Of a stretch of DNA of 64,000 nucleotides, positions 29,620 to 36,331 are shown in pieces (position 1 is the first letter of the stretch; each line of letters starts with the position of its first letter). A program made the translations under genes and the position numbers. Source of the DNA: Candidatus Nitrotoga sp. BS (GTDB lineage Bacteria; Pseudomonadota; Gammaproteobacteria; Burkholderiales; Gallionellaceae); contig NZ_CAKMLL010000068.1 in the NCBI RefSeq assembly GCF_927797785.1, positions 1 to 64,000 on the forward strand, read 5' to 3'. The notes under the pieces are model-generated. The model made no database searches. It saw only the letters and a program-made list of their open reading frames with translations, and was not told where the DNA came from.

Positions 29620-30291
29620 ATGATGATGATTGAGCGTGGAGCGAAAAGAACCGCAAAGCCTGATATTTTTATCAGTCATTCTTCTAAAGATAAAAAGGCG
29701 GCACTTCATTTGGCTAAAGTACTCAATTTTTGTTCTATAGATGTATGGTTAGACGATTGGGAACTTGAGGTAGGACAAAGCCTTACAGATGAAATCTCTA
29801 AGGCCATGAATGAATCTCGATATATAGCAATATTGATTACTGAAAACTACAACAAAACTGTATGGACAAAAACAGAATATAAAAAGGCCTTGTCCAGAGA
29901 GCAAAAAGAACAACGCACAGTAATGCTCCCACTCATAATTGGTGAAGCGGTTATACCCGACTTCCTTGAAGATAAGATGTATATTGATCTTAGAGCCAAG
30001 TTTTTTAATGGCGTTGTTAATCTAGTTGGCATGATTCACAGTATATCTAGATTCAGAATCTCTGAGGCTTTGAACGATTCAGAGCCTGAGAATGTTGGCG
30101 ATATTTGGAGGCTTCTTCAGTCAATAGGTTTCGAACCGTATGTCGTACTTGGTAATGATGACTTTCAAGAAATGCTTAAGCACGGTGGTCATTTAATAAA
30201 AGAAGATTATGCGACATTTGATCCATTCGAACTCAAGAATAGTGGCAAAGTATCTAATCATGTTAAGGCGCTGATTGGCGAACTGATTTGA
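29620..30291 (+). CDS. TIR-domain protein, probable NADase defence effector
   Basis: 223 residues, preceded by AAGGAGATATTGAACA. Residues 14-130 form a TIR domain: PDIFISHSSKDKKAALHLAKVL, VWLDDWELEVGQSL, and VWTKTEYKKAL, where Glu86 is in the position of the NAD-cleaving glutamate. The C-terminal 80 residues (from ISRFRISEALNDSEPENVGDIW) match nothing I recognise and may be a sensor. Bacterial TIR proteins often act in anti-phage abortive infection. It sits alone between RAYT copies with no partner gene, so function is inferred from the domain only. Confidence 0.8.
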   Translation: MMMIERGAKRTAKPDIFISHSSKDKKAALHLAKVLNFCSIDVWLDDWELEVGQSLTDEISKAMNESRYIAILITENYNKTVWTKTEYKKALSREQKEQRTVMLPLIIGEAVIPDFLEDKMYIDLRAKFFNGVVNLVGMIHSISRFRISEALNDSEPENVGDIWRLLQSIGFEPYVVLGNDDFQEMLKHGGHLIKEDYATFDPFELKNSGKVSNHVKALIGELI

Positions 30292-30353
30292 AAGTATTAA
30301 CAAATATCGAGCCTAACGAATAAGGTTAGGTTGGAACGCACGGGTAGAGCCAT

Positions 30354-30988
30354 GTAGGGTGGGCACGTTTTTGTGCCCACGCGGATTCGTCATTTTGGAG
30401 TAAACAGCAATGACACGTTATCGCCGCGTAATGGCTGCAGGCTCAAGCTATTTCTTTACGGTGGTCGCTTACCGGCGGCAGTCAATTTTATGTGATGAAG
30501 CGATTCGTAACGCACTACGTGCCTCAATCGAAACGGTGAGCGTGGCGCGTCCTTTCGTCATCGATGCATGGGTATTGTTGCCTGACCATTTACATTGCGT
30601 GTGGACATTACCTGACGGTGATGCCGATTTTCCACTCGTTGGATGATGATCAAGCGAGCGGTTTCTTTGGCCTGCAGAGAAGAGCATCGTCGTGCCGACT
30701 GGGTGACTGCATCAAAACTCAAACATCGCGAATCGACTATCTGGCAACGGAGATTCTGGGAACACCAAATTCGTGATGAAAATGATTTTGCCCGTCATGT
30801 CGATTACATTCATTTCAACCCGGTTAAACACGGGCATGTACAACGTGCGATTGATTGGCCTCATTCGACATTTCACCGCTATGTGCATGATGGGGTATAT
30901 GCGCATGACTGTTCTGATTCGATGAGAAATGGGGTGTTAGGGTCTGATTGACTCAGACCGCGTGGGCACAAAGACGTGCCCACCCTAC
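30354..30988 (+). mobile_element. REP-RAYT-REP element, family 2, copy with frameshift
   Basis: Bounded by inverted REPs: the left begins GTAGGGTGGGCACG (30354-30384) and the right begins CCGCGTGGGCAC and ends CCCACCCTAC (30958-30988). The two are reverse complements apart from one or two bases. The RAYT gene between them is broken (see next entry). Confidence 0.85.
30410..30951 (+). pseudogene. Frameshifted RAYT transposase
   Basis: Encodes MTRYRRVMAAGSSYFF... with the HUH motif LPDHLHCVW, then loses frame in GATGCCGATTTTCC. The sister copy at 31.5 kb has five T where this copy has four (30628-30631). The second half resumes one frame over from 30643 and carries the Tyr motif HVDYIHFNPVKHGHV to the stop at 30951. 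A single-base loss in a homopolymer explains everything. A sequencing error is the alternative. Confidence 0.85.
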
Positions 30989-31093
30989 TTGACTGCTCAG
31001 AAGTTTGCCGTCCCTCAGTTTTATTGCGCTTCAAAATAACTGCTTTAACTGTAACCTTATAAACTAGCCTTTTTCAACTTTGAGAGCGAGATT

Positions 31094-31495
31094 ATGAATG
31101 ACGACAAGCGGCTCGAACGACTGTACGACTACACGAAGTGGCACATTGGTATTTACCTGTCTGTAGCAGGAGCGCTGACTGCCGCCGTCGGTTATCTTGC
31201 CGAGGAGAACAAAACCCGGAATCTAGCGCCATATGTTGGCAGCCCGAAATTGCTGCTCGCTGCAGTAATCTTTATGTTTCTAGCTGGGGTCTGCGGGGCG
31301 GTCATCGCAAGCTCCAGCACTGAATGCAAAACGTATGACGAACTTTGGCTTTGCAAGCAAGGGCCATACGGACTTCGCCTTATGCCGGGTAGAGTCTGGG
31401 CAATGTTTGAGCATAGTTTCTTCTGGCTCAGCTCGGCCTGTATCGCTCTGTCTGTGCTGACGGCAGAGCCGGTCTTAAAGTGGCTCGCAAAATAA
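31094..31495 (+). CDS. Small membrane protein of unknown function
   Basis: 133 residues with three predicted membrane helices: GIYLSVAGALTAAVGYLA, LLLAAVIFMFLAGVCGAVIA and FFWLSSACIALSVL. The N-terminus is charged (MNDDKRLERLYDYTKWH). I recognise no family. It sits between two RAYT copies and may be accessory cargo; the GAGAGCGAGATT before its ATG is a plausible ribosome site. Confidence 0.6.
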   Translation: MNDDKRLERLYDYTKWHIGIYLSVAGALTAAVGYLAEENKTRNLAPYVGSPKLLLAAVIFMFLAGVCGAVIASSSTECKTYDELWLCKQGPYGLRLMPGRVWAMFEHSFFWLSSACIALSVLTAEPVLKWLAK

Positions 31496-31503
31496 ACAGC
31501 CAT

Positions 31504-32006
31504 GTAGGGTGGGCACGTTTTTGTGCCCACGCGGATTCGTCATTTTGGAGTAGACACTATGTCACGTTATCGCCGCGCAATGGCTGCAGGCTCAAGCTAT
31601 TTCTTTACGGTGGTCGCTTATCGGCGCCAGTCGATTCTATGTGACGAAGTGATTCGTAACGCATTGCGCACCTCAATCGAAACGGTGCGTGTGGCGCGTC
31701 CTTTCGTCATTAATGCATGGGTATTGTTGCCTGATCATTTACATTGCGTGAGGACATTACCTGACGGTGATGCCGATTTTTCCACCCGTTGGATGATGAT
31801 CAAGCGCGCGGTTTCTTTGACCTGCAGAGCAGATTATCGTCGTGCCGACTGGGTGACTACATCAAAACTCAAACATCGCGAATCGACTATCTGGCAACGG
31901 CGATTCTGGGAACACCAAATTCGTGATGAAAATGATTTTGCCCGCCATGTCGATTACATACATTTCAACCCAGCTGCCCGCGTGGACACAAAGACGTGCC
32001 CACCCT
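31504..32006 (+). mobile_element. REP-RAYT element, family 2, 3'-truncated copy
   Basis: Left REP at 31504-31534, then the RAYT gene. The right REP starts prematurely: after codons for HFNP the sequence jumps to GCTGCCCGCGTGGACAC and runs to CACCCT at 32006, where the IS110 element begins. The jump removes about 40 C-terminal codons compared with the 30.4-kb copy. Confidence 0.8.
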
Positions 32007-32032
32007 TGTATCTTTCTTCCCGTGGTGGTTAG
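31559..32032 (+). pseudogene. C-terminally truncated RAYT transposase
   Basis: MSRYRRAMAAGSSYFF... with HUH motif LPDHLHCV and the Tyr region HVDYIHFNP present in one frame. The natural C-terminus (WPHSTFHRYV...) is replaced by AARVDTKTCPP read from the REP and LYLSSRGG read from the IS110 end. The catalytic residues survive, but the lost WPHS segment probably makes it inactive. Confidence 0.8.
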
Positions 32033-32044
32033 CTACCATTACAC

Positions 32045-32185
32045 GAAGCAGAGGAAGCTTGAGCCCACCCTTAAGGCTCGACCTTGTCATGTAGATCAAG
32101 CCCTCTGCTTCACCTTTCGCCAGCATAGACACTGAACGGTATCCAAGGGGTGAACCCTGCATGCACAAGGCAAGTGGGCGAAGTT
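32045..32185 (+). ncRNA. Putative IS110 bridge RNA
   Basis: The long left end contains, in the order known for bridge RNAs: GCCCACCCT (32063-32071), identical to the REP left of the insertion; GTAG (32091-32094), complementary to core plus right target CTAC; ACGGTATC (32136-32143), identical to the element's right end at 33207-33214; and ACAAG (32165-32169), complementary to core plus left end CTTGT. These would be the left/right target and donor guides. The first guide sits in the loop of a GAGCC/GGCTC hairpin. RNA ends are approximate. Confidence 0.6.
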
Positions 32186-32211
32186 GGCTAACATTGAAAC
32201 AGGAGGTCATC

Positions 32212-33198
32212 ATGTTCTATCTCGGTATGGATGTGGCAAAAGCCAAATTAGATTGTTGCCTGTTGCTGGATGAGGCCAGTAGCAAGCGCAAGACTAAAGT
32301 AGTGAAAAACACCCAGTCAGGCATCATTGATTTGCTGGCTTGGGTTGCCAAACAAAACGTATCCCCGGAAGCTTTGCATATCGTCATGGAAGCCACCGGC
32401 ATCTATCACGAACATGCTGCCATGGCGCTCGCGGATGCTGGTGTGATGGTTTCCATCATCAATCCGGCGCAGGTTAAAGATTTTGGCCGTGGGCTGGCCG
32501 TGCGCACCAAGACCGATGGCGTGGACAGCGTTGTGCTGGCTCGTTATGGCGCATTACTCAAACCCAAAGCTTGGGTGCCGCCTACACCGGAAGCACGGGT
32601 ATTGCAAGCGTTGTTAGTACGCCGTGAGGCGCTTGTCCAAGATTTACATCGTGAGCGTAATCGCCAGGAGAAAGCCGTTGCCACAGACACGCCAGCGCTG
32701 ATTCATAAATCACTTGAAGAGGGCATTGCATTTCTGGCCAAGCAGTTAGATCAGATACAAAAGGATATTGACGCACATATCGACAAGCATGCGGATCTTC
32801 AGAAAGATAGGGCATTGCTCCAGAGTATTCCAGCAGTTGGTCCACAGGTGGGGAGCAATTTACTCTCTGTGATGCACAACCATGATTTTGGTTCGGCTGA
32901 ACAGTTGGCGGCTTATCTGGGACTCGTTCCGGTGGAACGAAAGTCGGGTAGTTCGGTGCTGGGTCGCGCGCGTATGTCCAAGGCCGGTCCCGCCAGAATA
33001 CGTGCCGTGTTATATATGGCTGCCGTCGTGGGGACACGCTGCAACCCACACGTCAAAGCTGTTTATGAACGCCTAGTTGCTCGAGGCAAGTCCAAGATGT
33101 CTTCCCTCGGTGCCGCAATGCGTAAGTTGGTACATTTGTGCTTTGGCGTACTCAAAACTCAACAGCCATATCAACACAATTATCTGAAAAATGCTTGA
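32212..33198 (+). CDS. IS110-family transposase (DEDD recombinase)
   Basis: 328 residues from the ATG at 32212, preceded by AGGAGG. The N-terminal DEDD RuvC-like domain shows LGMDVAKAKLDCCLL (first Asp), IVMEATGIYHEHAAMAL (Glu) and RTKTDGVDSVVLARYG (Asp pair). The C-terminal transposase_20 domain shows LLQSIPAVGPQVGSNLLSVM, AAYLGLVPVERKSGSS and RIRAVLYMAAVVGTRCNP, including the conserved serine region. The frame is complete, so the element may be active. Confidence 0.93.
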   Translation: MFYLGMDVAKAKLDCCLLLDEASSKRKTKVVKNTQSGIIDLLAWVAKQNVSPEALHIVMEATGIYHEHAAMALADAGVMVSIINPAQVKDFGRGLAVRTKTDGVDSVVLARYGALLKPKAWVPPTPEARVLQALLVRREALVQDLHRERNRQEKAVATDTPALIHKSLEEGIAFLAKQLDQIQKDIDAHIDKHADLQKDRALLQSIPAVGPQVGSNLLSVMHNHDFGSAEQLAAYLGLVPVERKSGSSVLGRARMSKAGPARIRAVLYMAAVVGTRCNPHVKAVYERLVARGKSKMSSLGAAMRKLVHLCFGVLKTQQPYQHNYLKNA

Positions 33199-33336
33199 CT
33201 TTAAAGACGGTATCTACTTGGCTCTTCCGCCGTGGCATCAAGCGATACGGCCGGCATCTGCAATAGTCCTGATAATGCATGAACCTCTCCAGAATATCTC
33301 TGATCCATAAATTGTCAGATTTTCCACTTTCCAGCA

Positions 33337-33365
33337 CTTGAAATTTTATGTTCGTGTCCACAGAT
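33337..33365 (+). promoter_or_regulatory. Sigma-32 (heat-shock) type promoter of the hsp20 pair
   Basis: CTTGAAA (33337-33343), a perfect -35 for RpoH, then 14 bases, then CCACAGAT (33358-33365), which matches CCCCATNT at five positions. It lies 50 bp before the first Hsp20 gene. Confidence 0.55.
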
Positions 33366-33414
33366 TGAGGGGTATGGCAATCCTGCCAGCATTTACCCGT
33401 TGAAAGGAGACATC

Positions 33415-33834
33415 ATGCATTATCGAGGTATTTTTCCCCGCGATCTGTTCGCGGAACTGGAGCGGTTGCAGCGTGATTTTGACGGCTCCCCCAGCATTCG
33501 CGGTGCAGCGCCAGGCTATCCGGCCATGAACGTTGGCACAACACCGAAGTCGGTTGAGGTCTATGCCTTTGCGCCCGGCATGACACCGGAGGAATTCGAT
33601 GTGCAAGTCGAGAATGGCGTGCTGACCATCAGTGGCGAGCGCAAAGACATAGTGGCACCTGAGGGAGCGACCATACATATTGGCGAACATTTCTCCGGGC
33701 GTTTCCGACGTGTCGTATCGCTGCCGGACGACATCGAGCCGAATTCGACAACGGCCAGTTATCGCGATGGCGTGCTACACGTCTGCGTGGCGCGCAGGGA
33801 AGCTGCCCAATCGCGCCGGATTTCGGTTCAATGA
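33415..33834 (+). CDS. Small heat-shock protein, Hsp20/alpha-crystallin family (first of pair)
   Basis: 139 residues from the ATG at 33415 with GAAAGGAGA before it. The alpha-crystallin domain covers roughly residues 40-135: VEVYAFAPGMTPEEFDVQVENGVLTISGER and FSGRFRRVVSLPDDIEPNSTTASYRDGVLHVCVAR. Such proteins hold unfolding proteins in soluble complexes. The conserved A-x-x-x-n-G-V-L motif appears as ASYRDGVL. The next Hsp20 gene follows after 14 bp; two classes in tandem may form hetero-oligomers. Confidence 0.92.
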   Translation: MHYRGIFPRDLFAELERLQRDFDGSPSIRGAAPGYPAMNVGTTPKSVEVYAFAPGMTPEEFDVQVENGVLTISGERKDIVAPEGATIHIGEHFSGRFRRVVSLPDDIEPNSTTASYRDGVLHVCVARREAAQSRRISVQ

Positions 33835-33848
33835 GAAAGGAGAACACC

Positions 33849-34223
33849 ATGAGCGAGAAAGTTATCAAGCGTGAAAATGCGAGTGAAGAGAGTGCAGCCA
33901 TGCGCCCTGCAGTGAACGTAGTTGAAGATGCGACCGGCATCACACTGTATGCCGATCTACCTGGAGTGCCAAAAGAAAAGTTGTCCATCCATGTGGAAGG
34001 CGACAATCTGATTCTGGAAGGCGAGCTGGAAATAAATTCCCCGCCGAACATGGAGGCGATCCACGCTGAAGTCGACCTGTCGCGTTACCGCCGGGTATTC
34101 GGCCTGTCGCGGGAACTGGATGGCAACAAGGTATCGGCAGGATTCCGACATGGCGTGCTGGAATTGCGCATTCCGAAAGCCGAGCATGCACAGCCGCGCC
34201 GGATCGTAGTGCAGGCTACCTGA
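33849..34223 (+). CDS. Small heat-shock protein, Hsp20/alpha-crystallin family (second of pair)
   Basis: 124 residues from the ATG at 33849 (MSEKVIKREN). An in-frame ATG at 33831 overlaps the previous stop, but the ribosome site AAAGGAGAA lies between the two ATGs and fits the second. The alpha-crystallin domain shows ITLYADLPGVPKEKLSIHVEGDNLILEGEL and YRRVFGLSRELDGNKVSAGFRHGVLELRIPK. Shorter N-terminal arm than its neighbour. Confidence 0.92.
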   Translation: MSEKVIKRENASEESAAMRPAVNVVEDATGITLYADLPGVPKEKLSIHVEGDNLILEGELEINSPPNMEAIHAEVDLSRYRRVFGLSRELDGNKVSAGFRHGVLELRIPKAEHAQPRRIVVQAT

Positions 34224-34323
34224 TCTCATCACCCGGCGGTGGATTTACTCCACTGCCGGATATAGATAAGAGGTTCATCATGCAAATTGAAAGAAATTAA
34301 GAGAACATGGGGGCTGTTAATAA

Positions 34324-34491
34324 TGTAGGGTGGGCAGGTTTTTGCCTCGTAGAGGTTCTCGCACCCGGAGGGTGTGCCCACGCGGATTCTGGGAACACCA
34401 AATTCGTGATGAAAATGATTTTGCCCGTCATGTCGATTACATTCATTTCAACCCAGCTGCCCGCGTGGGCACAAAATCGTGCCCACCCTAC
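34324..34491 (+). mobile_element. 168-bp non-autonomous REP element derived from family-2 RAYT
   Basis: Left REP (with ~28 bp of extra sequence in its loop) joins at CGCGGATT to codons for WEHQIRDENDFARHVDYIHFNP, then jumps at CAACCCA to GCTGCCCGCGTGGGCAC and the right REP ending at 34491. The 5' junction equals that of the 36.0-kb element; the 3' junction equals that of the 31.5-kb copy. Confidence 0.8.
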
Positions 34492-34494
34492 TTG

Positions 34495-34686
34495 GCTACT
34501 TGGCTGGCGCTGGTGGCCGAGCAGTCTGTCGGCAACCGCCCCGGACGAATCGAGCCAAGGGCAATCAAGCGACGCCATAAACCATATCAGCTACTGACAA
34601 AAACAAGGGATTTGGCAAGGGAGCAATTGATCAAATATAGGTATCCGAAAAAACTTAAGGGCTGGCCTCGTAATCATGCATTTTGA
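34495..34686 (+). pseudogene. C-terminal fragment of an IS4-type transposase
   Basis: Reads in frame as GNRPGRIEPRAIKRRHKPY, then LLTKTRDLAREQLIK and a stop. The RPxRxEPRAxKRRPKPYxLLT pattern is the usual C-terminus of a large IS4-family transposase group. Nothing of its catalytic domain remains; it begins right after the REP element at 34491. Confidence 0.7.
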
Positions 34687-34827
34687 GCGAAGTTTGATGG
34701 AGCGCTCTGCTAACAATGGAATAATGCACCCATAAGTATTCGCCGCCTTCTTTGACCCCTTCGCCTCTGTCTCAAGAGCTTGACAGCTTTGCTATACTTA
34801 AATTTTCATAAGCATAAGGCAACGAGT

Positions 34828-35232
34828 ATGAAAACAGACGAACAGCTAAAGAAAGACAATCCTGAGCTATACAGAGTTGCTCGACAAGGAGGTACGGAAC
34901 CATCAGGCTCCAGTGACTTATTGCATGCAGACAAAGAAGGTGTGTTTCGCTGTGCAGTATGCAATGCAGCACTTTTTAGTGGAGACACAAAGTTTGAGTC
35001 AGGTACAGGATGGCCGTCATTCACTGATCCGGTAAGTAAAGATGCAGTCAAGCTTATCAGCGATGACAGCCACGGTATGCGCCGCACTGAAGTACAGTGT
35101 GCGGGCTGCAAAGCACACCTCGGACATGTTTTTCCAGACGGACCAGACCGCAAAAAAGATGGCGAGCAAGACTTTGGTCGACACGATCGCTACTGTATCA
35201 ACGGTATTTGTCTTGACCACAAAACTACATAG
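34828..35232 (+). CDS. msrB: Peptide-methionine (R)-S-oxide reductase
   Basis: Repairs R-methionine sulfoxide in proteins. 134 residues from the ATG at 34828. Zinc is held by CAVCNAALF and CAGCKAHLGHVF; FESGTGWPSFTDP and RTEVQC are family signatures; the catalytic Cys is in HDRYCINGICL. That motif is usually RYCINSASL, so the Ser-to-Gly change beside the catalytic site is slightly atypical, though seen in some members. msrA follows after 26 bp. Confidence 0.94.
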   Translation: MKTDEQLKKDNPELYRVARQGGTEPSGSSDLLHADKEGVFRCAVCNAALFSGDTKFESGTGWPSFTDPVSKDAVKLISDDSHGMRRTEVQCAGCKAHLGHVFPDGPDRKKDGEQDFGRHDRYCINGICLDHKTT

Positions 35233-35258
35233 AGGTTACTCACTAACGGTAAATAACG

Positions 35259-35765
35259 ATGCCTACACATAAGAAAGCAGTCCTAGCGGGAGGTTGTTTT
35301 TGGGGGTTAGAAGACCTAATTCGAAAGCAGCCGGGAGTTGTCGATACTGAAGCCGGCTATACTGGCGGCCAGAATGACAACCCGACCTACCATAACCATT
35401 CCAATCATGCCGAAGCGGTCGAGATCACGTACGATCCAGCTCAAACAAATTACAAGAAATTGCTCGACTTCTTCTTTCAGATTCACAATCCAACGACGAT
35501 TAACCAACAAGGTAACGACTGCGGTTCTTCGTATCGCTCAGCTATTTTTTTTGCTAATGATGAAGAAAAAGCGATCGCTAAAGAAATGATTGGCATTGTT
35601 GATAAATCTAAACGTTGGCCTAATCCGGTGGTTACTACCCTTGAACCACGCGGGCGTTTCTGGGTAGCTGAAGACTATCATCAAGACTATTTGGTGAATA
35701 ACCCAGGTGGCTATACCTGCCATGCTGTGTACTTTGATAGCTACTTAACCGCTGACGAGAATTAG
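35259..35765 (+). CDS. msrA: Peptide-methionine (S)-S-oxide reductase
   Basis: Repairs S-methionine sulfoxide, complementing msrB. 168 residues. The catalytic Cys13 is in [51 protein letters not shown] and AEDYHQDYL are all intact. No signal peptide, so cytoplasmic. The start at 35259 is the only ATG near the conserved N-terminus. Confidence 0.96.
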   Translation: MPTHKKAVLAGGCFWGLEDLIRKQPGVVDTEAGYTGGQNDNPTYHNHSNHAEAVEITYDPAQTNYKKLLDFFFQIHNPTTINQQGNDCGSSYRSAIFFANDEEKAIAKEMIGIVDKSKRWPNPVVTTLEPRGRFWVAEDYHQDYLVNNPGGYTCHAVYFDSYLTADEN

Positions 35766-35802
35766 GAAAAAGGAGAGCTTGTAAATTGGTGGCAAACTTG
35801 AG

Positions 35803-35942
35803 GACACCTCTAAAAATCCAATTTTCGTCACAATACTGCGTTACTCGAAAAAAATTATCGCTTACATATCAACTATATGCCTCGCTCAAATTTTTTACTC
35901 GCGCCTTGTCTTGTCTAGAAAATTGAATTTTTAGAGGCGCCC
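35803..35942. repeat. 140-bp long imperfect palindrome (MITE-like)
   Basis: Ends are inverted repeats: CCTCTAAAAATCCAATTTTC at the left and GAAAATTGAATTTTTAGAGG at the right. The interior (ACTCGAAAAAAATTATCGC ... CTCGCTCAAATTTTTTACTCG) is a second, nested inverted repeat. The whole would fold into one long hairpin. No coding sequence and no transposase; it resembles a miniature inverted-repeat element. Confidence 0.6.
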
Positions 35943-36014
35943 TTGATTTAATCTGCCACCTCACGTTTCGATCTGCCACGCGACAGAGGCATTGCCCGAC
36001 GCTCCGTAAGTAAG

Positions 36015-36281
36015 GTAGGGTGGGCAGGTTTTTATGCCCACGCGGATTATGGGAACACCAAATTCGTGATGAAAATGATTTTGCCCGCCATGTCGATTAC
36101 ATCCATTTCAACCCGGTTAAACACGGGCATGGTAATCGTGCGGTTGATTGGCCTCATTCGACATTTCACCGCTATGTGCGTGATGGGGTATATGCGCATG
36201 ACTTGTCTGATTCGATGGAACGCGCGGTGCTGGGATATGATTGACGCTGCCCGCGTGGGCACAAAGACGTGCCCACCCTAC
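36015..36281 (+). mobile_element. 267-bp non-autonomous REP element derived from family-2 RAYT
   Basis: Left REP 36015-36045 joins at CGCGGATT to the RAYT 3' third (GNTKFVMK region; the natural frame reads HQIRDENDFARHVDYIHFNPVKHGHG and WPHSTFHRYV) down to the natural stop, then the right REP 36246-36281. The 5' two thirds of the gene, including the HUH motif, are deleted. Confidence 0.8.
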
Positions 36282-36331
36282 CTACTGGCCAAGTCAATAG
36301 TGCCATTCCGAGCCTCACCCCTTTATTTCCC

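Larger units (their letters stand above)
32007..33215 (+). mobile_element. IS110-family insertion sequence inserted in a REP
   Basis: Left flank ends CCCACCCT and right flank starts ACTTGGCT. Joined, they recreate the RAYT right-REP edge seen intact at 30979-30995 (CACCCTACTTGACT) and at 34482-34497 (CACCCTACTTGGCT). Both junctions carry CT, the core dinucleotide used by IS621-type elements. The left noncoding end is about 205 bp and the right end only 17 bp, as in the IS110 group. Exact ends could shift by the 2-bp core. Confidence 0.75.

Noticed and set aside
34330-34686. 118-codon frame read as a new gene
   Set aside because: It is a chance fusion of a REP element, a RAYT fragment and an IS4 transposase tail.
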